64,000 nt of DNA from Brevibacterium oceani. Lineage in GTDB: Bacteria; Actinomycetota; Actinomycetes; Actinomycetales; Brevibacteriaceae. Within the stretch, counting starts at the first letter, position 1, and every line of letters starts with the position of its first letter. A program made the translations under genes and the position numbers. Below are positions 40,968-51,097 of this stretch, piece by piece. Location: the NCBI RefSeq assembly GCF_013623835.1, contig NZ_JABKDE010000001.1, forward strand, positions 310,001-374,000. The letters run 5' to 3'. The notes under the pieces were generated by a model. It ran no database searches and was not told the DNA's origin. It saw only the letters and a program-made list of their open reading frames with translations.

Positions 40968-41075
40968 GGCGGTGGAAGCACGTGTGCCTCTTGGGGTGCA
41001 CGGAAGCAGAAGTGCCAACAGCTGCCCGGATCGCCCGCCCGCACGGGTCACCGGGATCGCACGTAAGGAGTCGCA

Positions 41076-41837
41076 TTGTCCGACAGCGTTCTCGTCAACG
41101 TCAGTGGTGACGTCACCACCATCACGATCAACCGGCCCGAGAGTCTCAATGCGCTGACTCAGGAGGCGGTGCTGGCCATCGGTGAGGCCGTCGCCGAGGC
41201 GGAGGCGAAGTCTCGAGCGATCGTCCTCACCGGCAACGACCGGGCCTTCAGCTCCGGGGCCGACCTGCAGGGCGGAGTCTCCGAACGTCAGGGCATCGAA
41301 CTCGACCAGGCGAATGCGATCATCCGCAGCCTCATCGACGCCTCCGTGCCCACGATCGCCGCGGTGTCGGGACCGGCCGCCGGAATCGGCTGCTCGTTCG
41401 CTCTGGCCTGCGACTACCTCGTCATGAGTGAGAAGTCCTACCTCATGCTCCCGTTCACCAAGATCGGCCTCATGCCCGACGGCGGTGCCACCGCCCTCGT
41501 CGCCGCATCGGCCGGTCGGCACCGTGCCCTGCGGCTGGCCCTGACCGGGGAGAAACTGCCCGCCGCTGACGCCTTCGACTGGGGTCTGGCCAGCGAGGTC
41601 GTCCCCGCCGGGGAGCACCTCACGCGCGCGTCCGAGCTTGCTGCGGCGTGGGCCAAGGGGGCACCGCAGGCCATGGCCGCGGCGAAAGCTGCGATCAATG
41701 ACGCCACGCTCACCGAACTCGACAGCGCCTTCTCGCGCGAGGTCGAGGGGCAGGGACAGCTGCGGGCCTCGCAGGACTTCGTCGAGGGAGTCGCTGCCTT
41801 CCTCGAAAAGCGCACCCCGACGTTCACCGGGGACTGA
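41076..41837 (+). CDS. enoyl-CoA hydratase/isomerase family protein
   Basis: This 253-residue crotonase starts at TTG 41076, with AAGGAG five bases upstream (SDSVLVNVSGDVTTITINRP). It has the oxyanion-hole motifs AFSSGADLQGGV and AVSGPAAGIGCSFALACDYL, then FTKIGLMPDGGATALVAASA. The acidic residues Glu144/Glu164 of classical hydratases are not clearly both present (Asp in MPDGG), so hydratase versus isomerase activity is unclear. It lies 172 bases before an acyl-CoA synthetase and is likely part of fatty-acid or related acid degradation. A palindromic operator lies over its promoter. Confidence 0.9.
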   Translation: MSDSVLVNVSGDVTTITINRPESLNALTQEAVLAIGEAVAEAEAKSRAIVLTGNDRAFSSGADLQGGVSERQGIELDQANAIIRSLIDASVPTIAAVSGPAAGIGCSFALACDYLVMSEKSYLMLPFTKIGLMPDGGATALVAASAGRHRALRLALTGEKLPAADAFDWGLASEVVPAGEHLTRASELAAAWAKGAPQAMAAAKAAINDATLTELDSAFSREVEGQGQLRASQDFVEGVAAFLEKRTPTFTGD

Positions 41838-42009
41838 CCCCGCCTCGGCGAAATCCCCGGCCCCACCTCGGCGTCGGGTCTCTGATTGATAACACCTGCC
41901 GCTTCGGATGTGATCGGCCTCACCTGAGCCGATAGTCTGACGGCAACGACCACCCGCTGCAGACGAACCAAGCGGTTCGCCCGCAGCCAAGCACGAACGA
42001 AGGAGTCTC

Positions 42010-43641
<1,632 letters not shown>

Positions 43642-43659
43642 GCTGAGCTCGTCTGGCCT

Positions 43660-43711
43660 AGCTGGGCTGGTGAGTTGGCTGGGCTGATTGAGCTGGGCTG
43701 GTGAGTTGGCT
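43660..43711. repeat. 21-bp direct repeat after the acyl-CoA synthetase gene
   Basis: The same 21 bases (AGCTGGGCTGGTGAGTTGGC plus T) occur at 43660-43680 and 43691-43711, period 31, in a G/T-rich segment of related words. It is non-coding. Confidence 0.85.
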
Positions 43712-43748
43712 TAGCTGGGTTGATGAGCTCATTCAGTCGAAACAACGG

Positions 43749-43805
43749 TGGAGCGCCGAGACAACGCTGTGTGCACAGTGGTCTCGGCGCTCCAGCGTTG
43801 TCTCG
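43749..43805. terminator. two competing hairpins between convergent genes
   Basis: TGGAGCGCCGAGAC (43749-43762) pairs with 43781-43794. Alternatively CGAGACAACGCT (43757-43768) pairs with 43794-43805. The two share sequence and exclude each other. It lies between the acyl-CoA synthetase gene and the convergent GNAT gene. Confidence 0.7.
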
Positions 43806-43843
43806 AGGAAGAGGCTTGTGGAAATGGGTGCCAGAGGGGCTGC

Positions 43844-44707
43844 TCAGGGGTGGTGGAGCAGGTAGGTGCCGCCTTTGAGGCAGGTGTCGACGACCCAGCC
43901 GTCGCCGACCAGGCCGGTCAGCGAGGTCCGCAGCGCCATGCGCCAGCGTCCGGCCAGCTCAGCATCCTGACCGCGCAGGTCCTCGATGTCGGAGGGGAAG
44001 TCGAGCGAGACGACCTCGGTCTCCTTCGGCACTTCGCTGAGCAGGGGCTCGCCGTCGTCATCGGCGCGAAGGCAGGGGAAGGCCGAACCGGCATCGGCGA
44101 TCGCCGCACGCGCCGGACGGTCGAGCGGCCAGGACACCATCATCCGGTCGCTGGCCTGCCCGGAGTTCACCCCATCGCGCATCTGCCCGTAGAAGTCCTC
44201 GAGGTATTCGACCATGCCGACGCCGAGGCGCTGGAAGTTGAAGTAGGCATTGCGGGCGACCAGCGGATCGAAGGTCCAGGTCATCTCCGTGATGCCGAGG
44301 TTGAGACACCACAGGCGCTGGTGCAGTTTCATCGCCGAACCGGCTCCGCGACCGATGACCTGGTGACGCACGCCGGCGATGTGCGAATGCATGACGGTAC
44401 CCAGAGGCTGGCCGAAGAAGCCGATGGTCACGCCGATCATCTCGTCCGGGTCATCGACGCTGTAGGCGGCGGAGACGTAGTTGCCGGCGTGGGCGAAGGC
44501 GATGATGAGGCTGGGTTCGAACACGGTCGAACCGGTGTCGTCGACGCTCCAGACCTCGTCAAGCAGCAGCGAGGCCCGAGCCGCCTCCTCGGCGGTGTGG
44601 ATCTCGCGCACCTCGATTCCTGCGGTCTCGGCCGCGGCGGCGAATTCGTCTTCCGCCAGGGCGATGATCTCCGAGTCCACTGTTCTCAGTTCTGCATTCG
44701 CGCTCAT
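43844..44707 (-). CDS. COG3375-like GNAT superfamily protein
   Basis: This 287-residue protein starts at ATG 44707 (SANAELRTVDSEIIALAEDE). It resembles predicted GNAT proteins of the COG3375 group: SLIIAFAHAGNYVSAAYSVD, MHSHIAGVRHQVIGRGAGSA with a CoA-like loop (GRGAGSA), LHQRLWCLNLGITEMTWTFD and NAYFNFQRLGVGMVEYLEDF. These are often found near N-acylamino acid racemase or related genes elsewhere. The biochemical function is unknown. There is no clear Shine-Dalgarno; CACAAT lies six bases upstream and may be a -10 for a leaderless mRNA. It is divergent from the dehydrogenase at 44817. Confidence 0.83.
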   Translation of the reverse strand: MSANAELRTVDSEIIALAEDEFAAAAETAGIEVREIHTAEEAARASLLLDEVWSVDDTGSTVFEPSLIIAFAHAGNYVSAAYSVDDPDEMIGVTIGFFGQPLGTVMHSHIAGVRHQVIGRGAGSAMKLHQRLWCLNLGITEMTWTFDPLVARNAYFNFQRLGVGMVEYLEDFYGQMRDGVNSGQASDRMMVSWPLDRPARAAIADAGSAFPCLRADDDGEPLLSEVPKETEVVSLDFPSDIEDLRGQDAELAGRWRMALRTSLTGLVGDGWVVDTCLKGGTYLLHHP

Positions 44708-44804
44708 GGTGACATTGTGCCACCGAAGCGAAGCCGCGACCGGGCGCACACGGCAACGTTTCGGGCACAGCTCGACAGGCGTCCCGCGACCTCGCGCCCA
44801 GGTA

Positions 44805-44810
44805 TAGCCT
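44805..44810 (+). promoter_or_regulatory. -10 hexamer TAGCCT of the 3-hydroxyacyl-CoA dehydrogenase-like gene (leaderless)
   Basis: TAGCCT is followed by six bases and ATG 44817. No ribosome binding site is seen. Confidence 0.5.
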
Positions 44811-44816
44811 GGACGC

Positions 44817-45737
44817 ATGAGCTCATCTGTCGCTGTCATCGGGGCCGGAACCATCGGCCGCTCGTTCGCCTTCCTCTTCGCCCGCAGCGGGTACACCGTG
44901 CGGGTCTTCGATCCTCGCGATGACCTCGCCGAGGTGGTCTCCTCACTCCAGGCCGAAGTCACGTCCGCCGCATCGTCGCAGAATGAGTCGGCCGCGCAGA
45001 TCGGCAGCATCGAGGCTGCCGATTCTGCCGCGTCGGCCGTCGCCGGGGTGTCCTTCGTGCAGGAGTCCGGGCCGGAGGATCCGGATGCGAAGCCGGAGCT
45101 GTTCGCCCGGATCGCCGAGGCGGCCCCTGCCGATGCCGTGTTCGCGACGTCTTCGTCGACGATCCCGGCCTCGTTCAACGCCGAGCACCTCGACAGGGCG
45201 GCCGCGGCGCGAGTGATCGTGGGACATCCGTTCAATCCGCCGCATCTCATGCCGCTCGTCGAGGTGGTTCCCGCACCGGTGACCTCGTCTGCGACCATCG
45301 ACGCGGCGGTCGCGTTCTACCGCAGCTGCGGGCGTGAGCCGGTGGTGCTGAAGCAGGAGATCCGCGGGTTCGTCGGCAATCGGCTGCAGAATGCGCTGAT
45401 GAAGGAGGCGATCGCGCTCGTGCAGAACGGCGTGATCTCGGCCCCGGACCTCGACACGGTGATGAAGAATTCGCTGGGTCTGCGCTGGTCGGCTGTCGGG
45501 CAGTTCGAAGGCATGCACTTCGGCGGGGGACCGGCAGGCATCCGCGGCTTCATGGACCACATCGGCCCGGCCTTCGCCGCGATCGAGGACCTGCCCGTCG
45601 ACGTCGACCCATCAGCGATGAGCGAGGTCTTCGATCAGGTCGAACAGGCTTATGGGCCGACCCCGACGCCGCAGGCCGCCGAGGTCCGCGATCGGATCCA
45701 GCGCGCGGTGCTCGAGGCCCGCGGCCAAGACGTCTGA
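44817..45737 (+). CDS. 3-hydroxyacyl-CoA dehydrogenase family protein
   Basis: This 306-residue NAD enzyme has the Rossmann motif VAVIGAGTIGRSFAFLFARS, the catalytic-region motif ATSSSTIPASFNAEHL and GHPFNPPHLMPLVEVV (His of the HxFNP box). The C-terminal domain has RGFVGNRLQNALMKEAIALV and GLRWSAVGQFEGMHFGGGPA. These are features of the L-gulonate/carnitine dehydrogenase-like branch as well as 3-hydroxybutyryl-CoA dehydrogenases, so the substrate is uncertain. A leaderless mRNA is predicted. It ends just before an 18-bp hairpin. Confidence 0.88.
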   Translation: MSSSVAVIGAGTIGRSFAFLFARSGYTVRVFDPRDDLAEVVSSLQAEVTSAASSQNESAAQIGSIEAADSAASAVAGVSFVQESGPEDPDAKPELFARIAEAAPADAVFATSSSTIPASFNAEHLDRAAAARVIVGHPFNPPHLMPLVEVVPAPVTSSATIDAAVAFYRSCGREPVVLKQEIRGFVGNRLQNALMKEAIALVQNGVISAPDLDTVMKNSLGLRWSAVGQFEGMHFGGGPAGIRGFMDHIGPAFAAIEDLPVDVDPSAMSEVFDQVEQAYGPTPTPQAAEVRDRIQRAVLEARGQDV

Positions 45738-45752
45738 GGCACAGCGGACTCA

Positions 45753-45811
45753 AATATAGGTCACTATCGGATATTCTGCGGGCTCAGATATGTCCGATAG
45801 TGACCTATATT
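45753..45811. terminator. 18-bp perfect inverted repeat between convergent genes
   Basis: AATATAGGTCACTATCGG (45753-45770) and its exact complement (45794-45811) are separated by 23 bases. The arms are unusually AT-rich for this genome. Located between the dehydrogenase and the convergent SnoaL gene. Confidence 0.7.
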
Positions 45812-45841
45812 CGGCGCTCTCACGCTTGCCGACGCTGAGCC

Positions 45842-46195
45842 TCAGACCGCTGCCTGATAGAAGTATGTCGTGCGTTCGGCGATGAGGCCCTCGGTGTCGA
45901 AGAGGAAGAAGTCGGCGAAGCCCACCGAGGTCTCCGATCCGTCCTTGAGCCGACCGTTGAACACGCCTCGACTGGAGGCGCGGTCGCCTTCGACGAGGAT
46001 CTCCTGCAACGAATGTGCACCGGATTCGATGACGCGCTCGCCGTGGTAGAAGTCGGTGATCTGCTGCCCGAGCATCGTCGGGTAACCGGGGCGGTCATAG
46101 CTGGCGTCGGCTGAGAACAGCGCCGAGGTGGCGTCCGCATCCCCGGCATCGACGGTGGTGTAGTAGCGCTTCACGAGTTCAGTCACACTGGCCAT
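45842..46195 (-). CDS. SnoaL-like/NTF2-fold protein
   Basis: This 117-residue protein starts at ATG 46195 (ASVTELVKRYYTTVDAGDAD). It has the SnoaL pattern ALFSADASYDRPGYPTMLGQ and ITDFYHGERVIESGAHSLQE, with VGFADFFLFDTEGLIAERTT at the end. The fold is used by ketosteroid-isomerase-like and other small enzymes; no catalytic pair can be assigned. A TACGGT hexamer (complement of 46202-46207) lies six bases upstream, so a leaderless mRNA is likely. It is convergent with the dehydrogenase gene. Confidence 0.87.
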   Translation of the reverse strand: MASVTELVKRYYTTVDAGDADATSALFSADASYDRPGYPTMLGQQITDFYHGERVIESGAHSLQEILVEGDRASSRGVFNGRLKDGSETSVGFADFFLFDTEGLIAERTTYFYQAAV

Positions 46196-46201
46196 GGTCT
46201 T

Positions 46202-46207
46202 ACCGTA
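46202..46207 (-). promoter_or_regulatory. -10 hexamer TACGGT of the SnoaL gene (leaderless)
   Basis: TACGGT on the minus strand is followed by six bases and ATG 46195. This supports the chosen start over the longer frame from 46228. Confidence 0.5.
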
Positions 46208-46443
46208 GCAGTGACCCGTGACACACACTCACCGCAGTGAAGAATATCGCCGAGGCGGCCCGCCGCCCCGTGTCATTGCCGTCCCCGTTCCCGCCGTCCC
46301 CGCGCCACCGACGCAGTGTCACCGCCCCCGCGACACCGACGCCGTGCCACCGACGCCGTGCCGTCTGGTTTCGCATCTCACCACCGCATCGGGTTAATAT
46401 CGACCTGCTAAGGATAATGAGTCTCACTAGAAAGAGAACCGGA

Positions 46444-47724
46444 ATGATGAAACCACACCAGGCGATGCTCGGATCGGCGGTGGTCGCCTCGGCGCTGCTG
46501 CTCGGCGGCTGCCAGCCCGGCGACGATGACACCGACTACGATGCCGTCGGCCAGGAGGAGAAGACCGCGGAGGCCGGAAGCGAAGGCAAGGACGGGGAGA
46601 AGACCGGCGACGGTCATGCTCAGGAAGTCGCCGGCTCCCAGCCCCGACTCGTGACCACCTATGACGGTGGGATCATGACGCTCGACGCGACGACCCTCGA
46701 GGTCATCGACGATACGAAACTCGACGGCTTCAACCGCCTCAACCCGGTCGGCGATGACCGTCATCTCATGGTCTCCGTGGCCGACGGATTCCGCCTCTTC
46801 GACGCCGGCGTCTGGACGCAGCCGCACGGCGATCACACCCACAGCTATGCGGCCGACCCCGTCCTCACCGACACCGTCTTCGACACCGAGCTGCCCGGAC
46901 ACGTGGTCACCCACGGCGGATCGACTGTGCTCTTCGGCGACGGGGACGGCAAAATCCAGACCTTCGACACCGACGACTTCGCCGACGACCCGAAACCCGA
47001 GGTCACCGAGGCCGACGAGCCCCATCACGGAGTCGCCGTCCGCCTCGACGACGGATCCACCTTGCACACAGTCGGCACCGAGGACGAGCGGTCCGGTGCG
47101 AAGGTCGTGGACAAGGACGGCAAGGAGATCGCCCACAGCGAGGACTGCCCCGGCGTCCACGGTGAGGCCGCTGCGAAGGACGAGACGATCGCACTCGGCT
47201 GCGAAGACGGGATCCTGCTGTACAAGGACGGGAAGTTCGACAAGATCGACGCTCCCGATGACTACGGGCGCATCGGCAACCAGGCCGGCAGCGACGACTC
47301 CCGCTACGTCCTCGGCGACTACAAGGTCGACAAGGACGCCGAACTCGAACGTCCCGAGAAGGTGAGCGTGACCGATACGAAGGACGGCACGCTCTCGCTC
47401 GTCGACCTCGACGCCTCCTACAGCTTCCGCTCGCTCGGCCGCGGCCCCGAAGGGGAGGGCATCGTGCTGACCACGGACGGGACGCTGACAATCATCGACC
47501 CCGAAAGCGCCGAGGTGACCGATGAGTACCCCGTCATCGACAAGTGGAAGGAGCCGGTCGAATGGCAGAAGGCCCGGCCGACGCTCTTCGTCCAAGGTGA
47601 GGTCGCGTACGTCAGCGACCCGGCGAAGCAGAGCATCCACATCGTCGACCTCGACGACGGTGAGGTGATGGCCAGCGAGAAGCTGCCGCACGCGACGAAC
47701 GAACTCACCGGGGTCGCCGGCTGA
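46444..47724 (+). CDS. AztD-like zinc-binding lipoprotein (zinc metallochaperone)
   Basis: This 426-residue lipoprotein has a signal peptide with lipobox LLLGGC (mature Cys about residue 23), then an acidic linker, then a beta-propeller-like domain. QPHGDHTHSYAADPVLTDTV has the His cluster expected for zinc, and EDCPGVHGEAAAKDETIALG and CEDGILLYKDGKF match AztD. AztD passes zinc to the AztC binding protein of the AztABC importer; none of those genes is nearby. Start at ATG 46444 or 46447. Upstream TAATAT (46395-46400) and AAGGATAATGAGTCTCACT (around 46409) may be promoter and metal-regulator sites; the latter is speculative. Not in an operon with neighbours. Confidence 0.82.
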   Translation: MMKPHQAMLGSAVVASALLLGGCQPGDDDTDYDAVGQEEKTAEAGSEGKDGEKTGDGHAQEVAGSQPRLVTTYDGGIMTLDATTLEVIDDTKLDGFNRLNPVGDDRHLMVSVADGFRLFDAGVWTQPHGDHTHSYAADPVLTDTVFDTELPGHVVTHGGSTVLFGDGDGKIQTFDTDDFADDPKPEVTEADEPHHGVAVRLDDGSTLHTVGTEDERSGAKVVDKDGKEIAHSEDCPGVHGEAAAKDETIALGCEDGILLYKDGKFDKIDAPDDYGRIGNQAGSDDSRYVLGDYKVDKDAELERPEKVSVTDTKDGTLSLVDLDASYSFRSLGRGPEGEGIVLTTDGTLTIIDPESAEVTDEYPVIDKWKEPVEWQKARPTLFVQGEVAYVSDPAKQSIHIVDLDDGEVMASEKLPHATNELTGVAG

Positions 47725-47888
47725 ATGACCGCCTCCGCGTCGGCGGGCGTCGGGAGCACCACCTCGGCGCCCGCTGACAAGATGCTCAAGAACTCGCCCG
47801 GGAGGTGAGATGTGCATTGCCGACGCCGGGATTCGGTCATAGGTTGGAGGTGACCGAGGCACAACCCCGAATCGAAACGAGGACAGCC

Positions 47889-49271
47889 ATGACCACCACC
47901 GCGTACCGTGTGACCAACCCGGCGACCGGCGAAGTCGCCGAAGAATTCGCCACCGCCACCGATTCCGAGATCCTCGCCGCCCTCGACCGTTCGGCGACGA
48001 CCTTCACCGAGTGGAGCCGGACCACCGTGGCCGAACGGGCGAAGGTCCTCGCCCGCGTCGCCGAGATCTACTCCGAACGCGCCGAAGAGCTCGCCGAGGT
48101 CATCAGGCTCGAAATGGGCAAGGCCGTGCCCGAAGGCAAGGGCGAGGTCGGCCTGTGCAGCCTCATCTACAAGTACTTCGCCGACAACGCCGAGTCGTTC
48201 ATGGCCGATGAGCCGCTGCGCGGACCGAAGGACGCCACCGCCATGATCCGCCGCAAGCCCGTCGGCTCGCTGCTGGGCATCATGCCGTGGAACTTCCCCT
48301 ACTACCAGGTCGCCCGCTTCGCCGCCCCGAACCTGGCACTCGGTAACACGATCCTGCTCAAGCATGCACCGCAGTGCCCGCGCTCGGCTCAGATCATGGA
48401 GGAGATCTTCATCGAGGCCGGCCTGCCCGAGGGTGCGTACATCAACATCTACGCGAGCAACGAACAGGTCGCCGACCTCATCCTGCCCGACCCGCGCAAC
48501 CACGGAGTCTCGCTGACCGGTTCCGAACGTGCCGGGGCCGCCGTGGCTGCCGAGGCGGGCAAGAACCTCAAGAAGGTCGTGCTCGAACTCGGCGGATCCG
48601 ACCCCTACATCCTCCTCGACTCCGCCGACGTCAAGGAGTCCGCGAAGACCTTCTTCGACACCCGCATGGGCAACACCGGCCAGGCCTGCAACTCGCCCAA
48701 GCGGATGATCGTCATGGACGACCTCTACGACGACTTCGTCTCCTCCATCACCGAGGAGGCCAAGAAGCGCACCCCCGCAACGCCGGGTGAGGACGGCGCC
48801 CGCCTGTCCCCGCTGTCGTCGGTGGCCGCAGCTGACCGCTTCATCGAGCAGGTCCAGGACACCGTCAGCCAGGGTGCGACCCTGCTGGCCGGCGGCAAGA
48901 AGTACGACGGCGGCGGCGCCTACGTCGAACCCGTCGTGCTCACCGGAGTCGAAAAGGGCATGCGCGGCTACTACGAGGAGCTCTTCGGCCCCGCCGTCAT
49001 CGTCTACAAGGTCGGCACCGAGGAAGAGGCCGTCGAACTGGCCAACGACACCCCGTTCGGCCTCGGCGCCGCCGTGTTCTCCGGCGACATCGAACGGGCC
49101 GAACGCGTCGGATCGCAGATCGATTCGGGCATGGTCTTCCTCAACGCCCCCGAGGGAACGCGGGAGTTCCTGCCCTTCGGCGGCGTCAAGCGCTCAGGCG
49201 TCGGACGCGAGCTCGGACCGCTGGCCATGGACGAGTTCGTCAACAAGCAGCTCGTCTACAAGCAGGACTGA
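47889..49271 (+). CDS. NAD(P)-dependent aldehyde dehydrogenase (succinate-semialdehyde type)
   Basis: This 460-residue aldehyde dehydrogenase starts at ATG 47889, with GAGGA six bases upstream (TTTAYRVTNPATGEVAEEFA). It has PVGSLLGIMPWNFPYYQVAR, the glutamate motif VLELGGSDPYILLDSADVKE and catalytic Cys in GNTGQACNSPKRMIV. The shorter length and LGGSDP motif place it with the SSADH/AldA-like family rather than GabD at 30457, so the genome has two related enzymes. The substrate is probably succinate semialdehyde or a similar aldehyde acid. It ends at a 12-bp terminator before atoE. Confidence 0.9.
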   Translation: MTTTAYRVTNPATGEVAEEFATATDSEILAALDRSATTFTEWSRTTVAERAKVLARVAEIYSERAEELAEVIRLEMGKAVPEGKGEVGLCSLIYKYFADNAESFMADEPLRGPKDATAMIRRKPVGSLLGIMPWNFPYYQVARFAAPNLALGNTILLKHAPQCPRSAQIMEEIFIEAGLPEGAYINIYASNEQVADLILPDPRNHGVSLTGSERAGAAVAAEAGKNLKKVVLELGGSDPYILLDSADVKESAKTFFDTRMGNTGQACNSPKRMIVMDDLYDDFVSSITEEAKKRTPATPGEDGARLSPLSSVAAADRFIEQVQDTVSQGATLLAGGKKYDGGGAYVEPVVLTGVEKGMRGYYEELFGPAVIVYKVGTEEEAVELANDTPFGLGAAVFSGDIERAERVGSQIDSGMVFLNAPEGTREFLPFGGVKRSGVGRELGPLAMDEFVNKQLVYKQD

Positions 49272-49336
49272 GGCCACCACCTCGGCGCCGGTCGGCACCT
49301 GCGCCACACAGCCACCAGCGCGCGTCCGCGCACCGC

Positions 49337-49372
49337 TCAGGGCGCTGCTCTCTACCGAGGGCAGCGCCCTGA
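49337..49372 (+). terminator. 12-bp hairpin terminator of the aldehyde dehydrogenase gene
   Basis: TCAGGGCGCTGC (49337-49348) pairs perfectly with GCAGCGCCCTGA (49361-49372) around a 12-base loop, followed by TTGTATG, weakly T-rich. Confidence 0.8.
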
Positions 49373-49419
49373 TTGTATGCTGAGATCGCACACAGCGAAC
49401 TCTCAGCGGGAGGTCTCCC

Positions 49420-50799
49420 ATGTCGGCACCGAAGCCGTCGACCCAGGTCAATGCCGCAGCCTCAAAAGGGATCATGCGTCCGATCAACCGATTCCTCGAG
49501 CAATGGATACCGTCGGCACTGACCTTCGCCATCGTGCTCACCCTCATCGTCGCGGTCCTCGCGCTCATCCTCACCGATGCCGGGCCCGCCGAGGTGGTCA
49601 CCGGCTGGGGTGAGGGGCTCGCCGGACTGCTCGAGTTCATGACGCAGATGTGCCTCATCCTCCTGCTCGGGCACATCCTCGCCAACACCGGCCCCGTGCG
49701 GAAGCTGCTGGCGTGGCTGGCCCGAGTGCCCGGCAACGCCACCTTCGCCTACGTCTTCGTCTTCGTCGTCGCCGCAATCGCCAGCCTCATCACCTGGGGC
49801 CTCGGCCTCGTCGTCGGCGCCCTGCTCGCCCGCGAGATCGCCGTGCAGTCACGTGAGCGCGGGATCAAGGTCCACTTCCCACTGCTCGTGTCCGCGGGCT
49901 ATTCGGGGTTCGTCGTCTGGCATATGGGCTATTCGGGGTCGGGTCCGCTGACCGCGGCCACTCCGGACTCCTTCCTCTCCGACTCCCTCGGCGGGAAGAC
50001 GATCCCCGTGTCCGAGACGATCTTCGCCGGTTGGAACCTGCTCGCGATCCTCGGCGTCATCGTCGTCTGCGGTCTCCTCTTCCTCCTCCTCGCACCCAAA
50101 CCCGGCGCACCGGTGTACGAACTCCCCGCCTCGGTGACCTCGGAGAAGCAGTCCCACGTCGACGAGGAGGTCGTCACTCCCGCCGACCGCATCGACGCCT
50201 CACGCATCCTCACCCTCGTCGTCGGTCTCGCGCTCGTGATCTACCTGGTCATGCACTTCGCCCAGGGTGGGGGACTGACCCTGGACATCGTCAACTGGTC
50301 GTTCCTCGCCCTCATCCTCCTGCTCGTGCGCAATCCCTTCGAACTCATTCACCTGACGAAGGAAGCCGCCTCGAACGTCGGCGAGATCCTGCTGCAGTTC
50401 CCGCTCTATGCCGGCATCCTCGGCATCATGTCGTCCACCGGGCTCATCGCCGTGTTCTCCGACGCCTTCGTCTCGATCGCCAACCCTGCCTCGTTCGGTG
50501 TGCTGGCGCTGCTCTCAGCCGGCCTCGTCAACTTCTTCGTACCCTCCGGCGGCGGACAGTTCGCCGTTCAGGGGCCGATCATGCTCGATGCGGCCAACCA
50601 GCTTGGCGTCGACCCGTCGATTGCGATCATGGCCGTGTCCTACGGCGACCAGTGGACGAACATGCTGCAGCCGTTCTGGGCCCTGCCGGTGCTCGCGATC
50701 GCAGGGCTGAAGATGCGCGACATCCTCGGCTACACGTTCATCACCTTCCTCGCCTCCGGGGTGGTGATGGCGCTGGCACTCTTCCTTGTGTCGCTGTGA
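49420..50799 (+). CDS. atoE: short-chain fatty acid transporter
   Basis: This 459-residue membrane protein of the AtoE family has about 12 helices. Marks include LTLIVAVLALILTDAGPAEV, GFVVWHMGYSGSGPLTAATP, VNFFVPSGGGQFAVQGPIML (a signature of the family) and YGDQWTNMLQPFWALPVLAI. AtoE imports acetoacetate and other short-chain acids. A fatty-acid synthetase, hydratase and dehydrogenase occur in the 10 kb before it, though not in one operon. Start at ATG 49420, with GCGGGAGG about nine bases upstream. TATGCT around 49376 could be its -10. Confidence 0.92.
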   Translation: MSAPKPSTQVNAAASKGIMRPINRFLEQWIPSALTFAIVLTLIVAVLALILTDAGPAEVVTGWGEGLAGLLEFMTQMCLILLLGHILANTGPVRKLLAWLARVPGNATFAYVFVFVVAAIASLITWGLGLVVGALLAREIAVQSRERGIKVHFPLLVSAGYSGFVVWHMGYSGSGPLTAATPDSFLSDSLGGKTIPVSETIFAGWNLLAILGVIVVCGLLFLLLAPKPGAPVYELPASVTSEKQSHVDEEVVTPADRIDASRILTLVVGLALVIYLVMHFAQGGGLTLDIVNWSFLALILLLVRNPFELIHLTKEAASNVGEILLQFPLYAGILGIMSSTGLIAVFSDAFVSIANPASFGVLALLSAGLVNFFVPSGGGQFAVQGPIMLDAANQLGVDPSIAIMAVSYGDQWTNMLQPFWALPVLAIAGLKMRDILGYTFITFLASGVVMALALFLVSL

Positions 50800-50944
50800 A
50801 CCATCCGCACCTCCCTCCGCACTGCCACGGTCGGCAACTGCCTCGCCCGCCAGCCGCTCCGGTGGCAAGTTGTCCTGTTCCCTTCCGAGATCCTCGCCGT
50901 TCTTCCCCTGGGAGGTTACCCGCGGCTACGATATGGTAGCCTGC

Positions 50945-51097
50945 ATGGTTGGCCCCCTGCCCCATGACCGGGACGTTAGGAGTGTGCCACTCGACGCACC
51001 GCAGATATGCGGTCAGCCAGGCTCGACAGTGTGCAGATACCTGATCGAGCGCAGATGCCAGGACGCAACCTCGTCCGACGAAGGAGCGATCAGATGA
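50945..51097 (+). CDS. possible leader ORF of betT (50 aa)
   Basis: ATG 50945 opens a frame (MVGPLPHDRDVRSVPLDAPQ) that ends with a TGA overlapping the betT start (ATGA at 51094-51097). A TATGGT hexamer at 50932-50937 is seven bases before the ATG, as in leaderless genes. No family similarity is recognised. It contains three Cys and no membrane helix. It may couple betT translation to its own, or be a chance frame. Confidence 0.35.
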   Translation: MVGPLPHDRDVRSVPLDAPQICGQPGSTVCRYLIERRCQDATSSDEGAIR

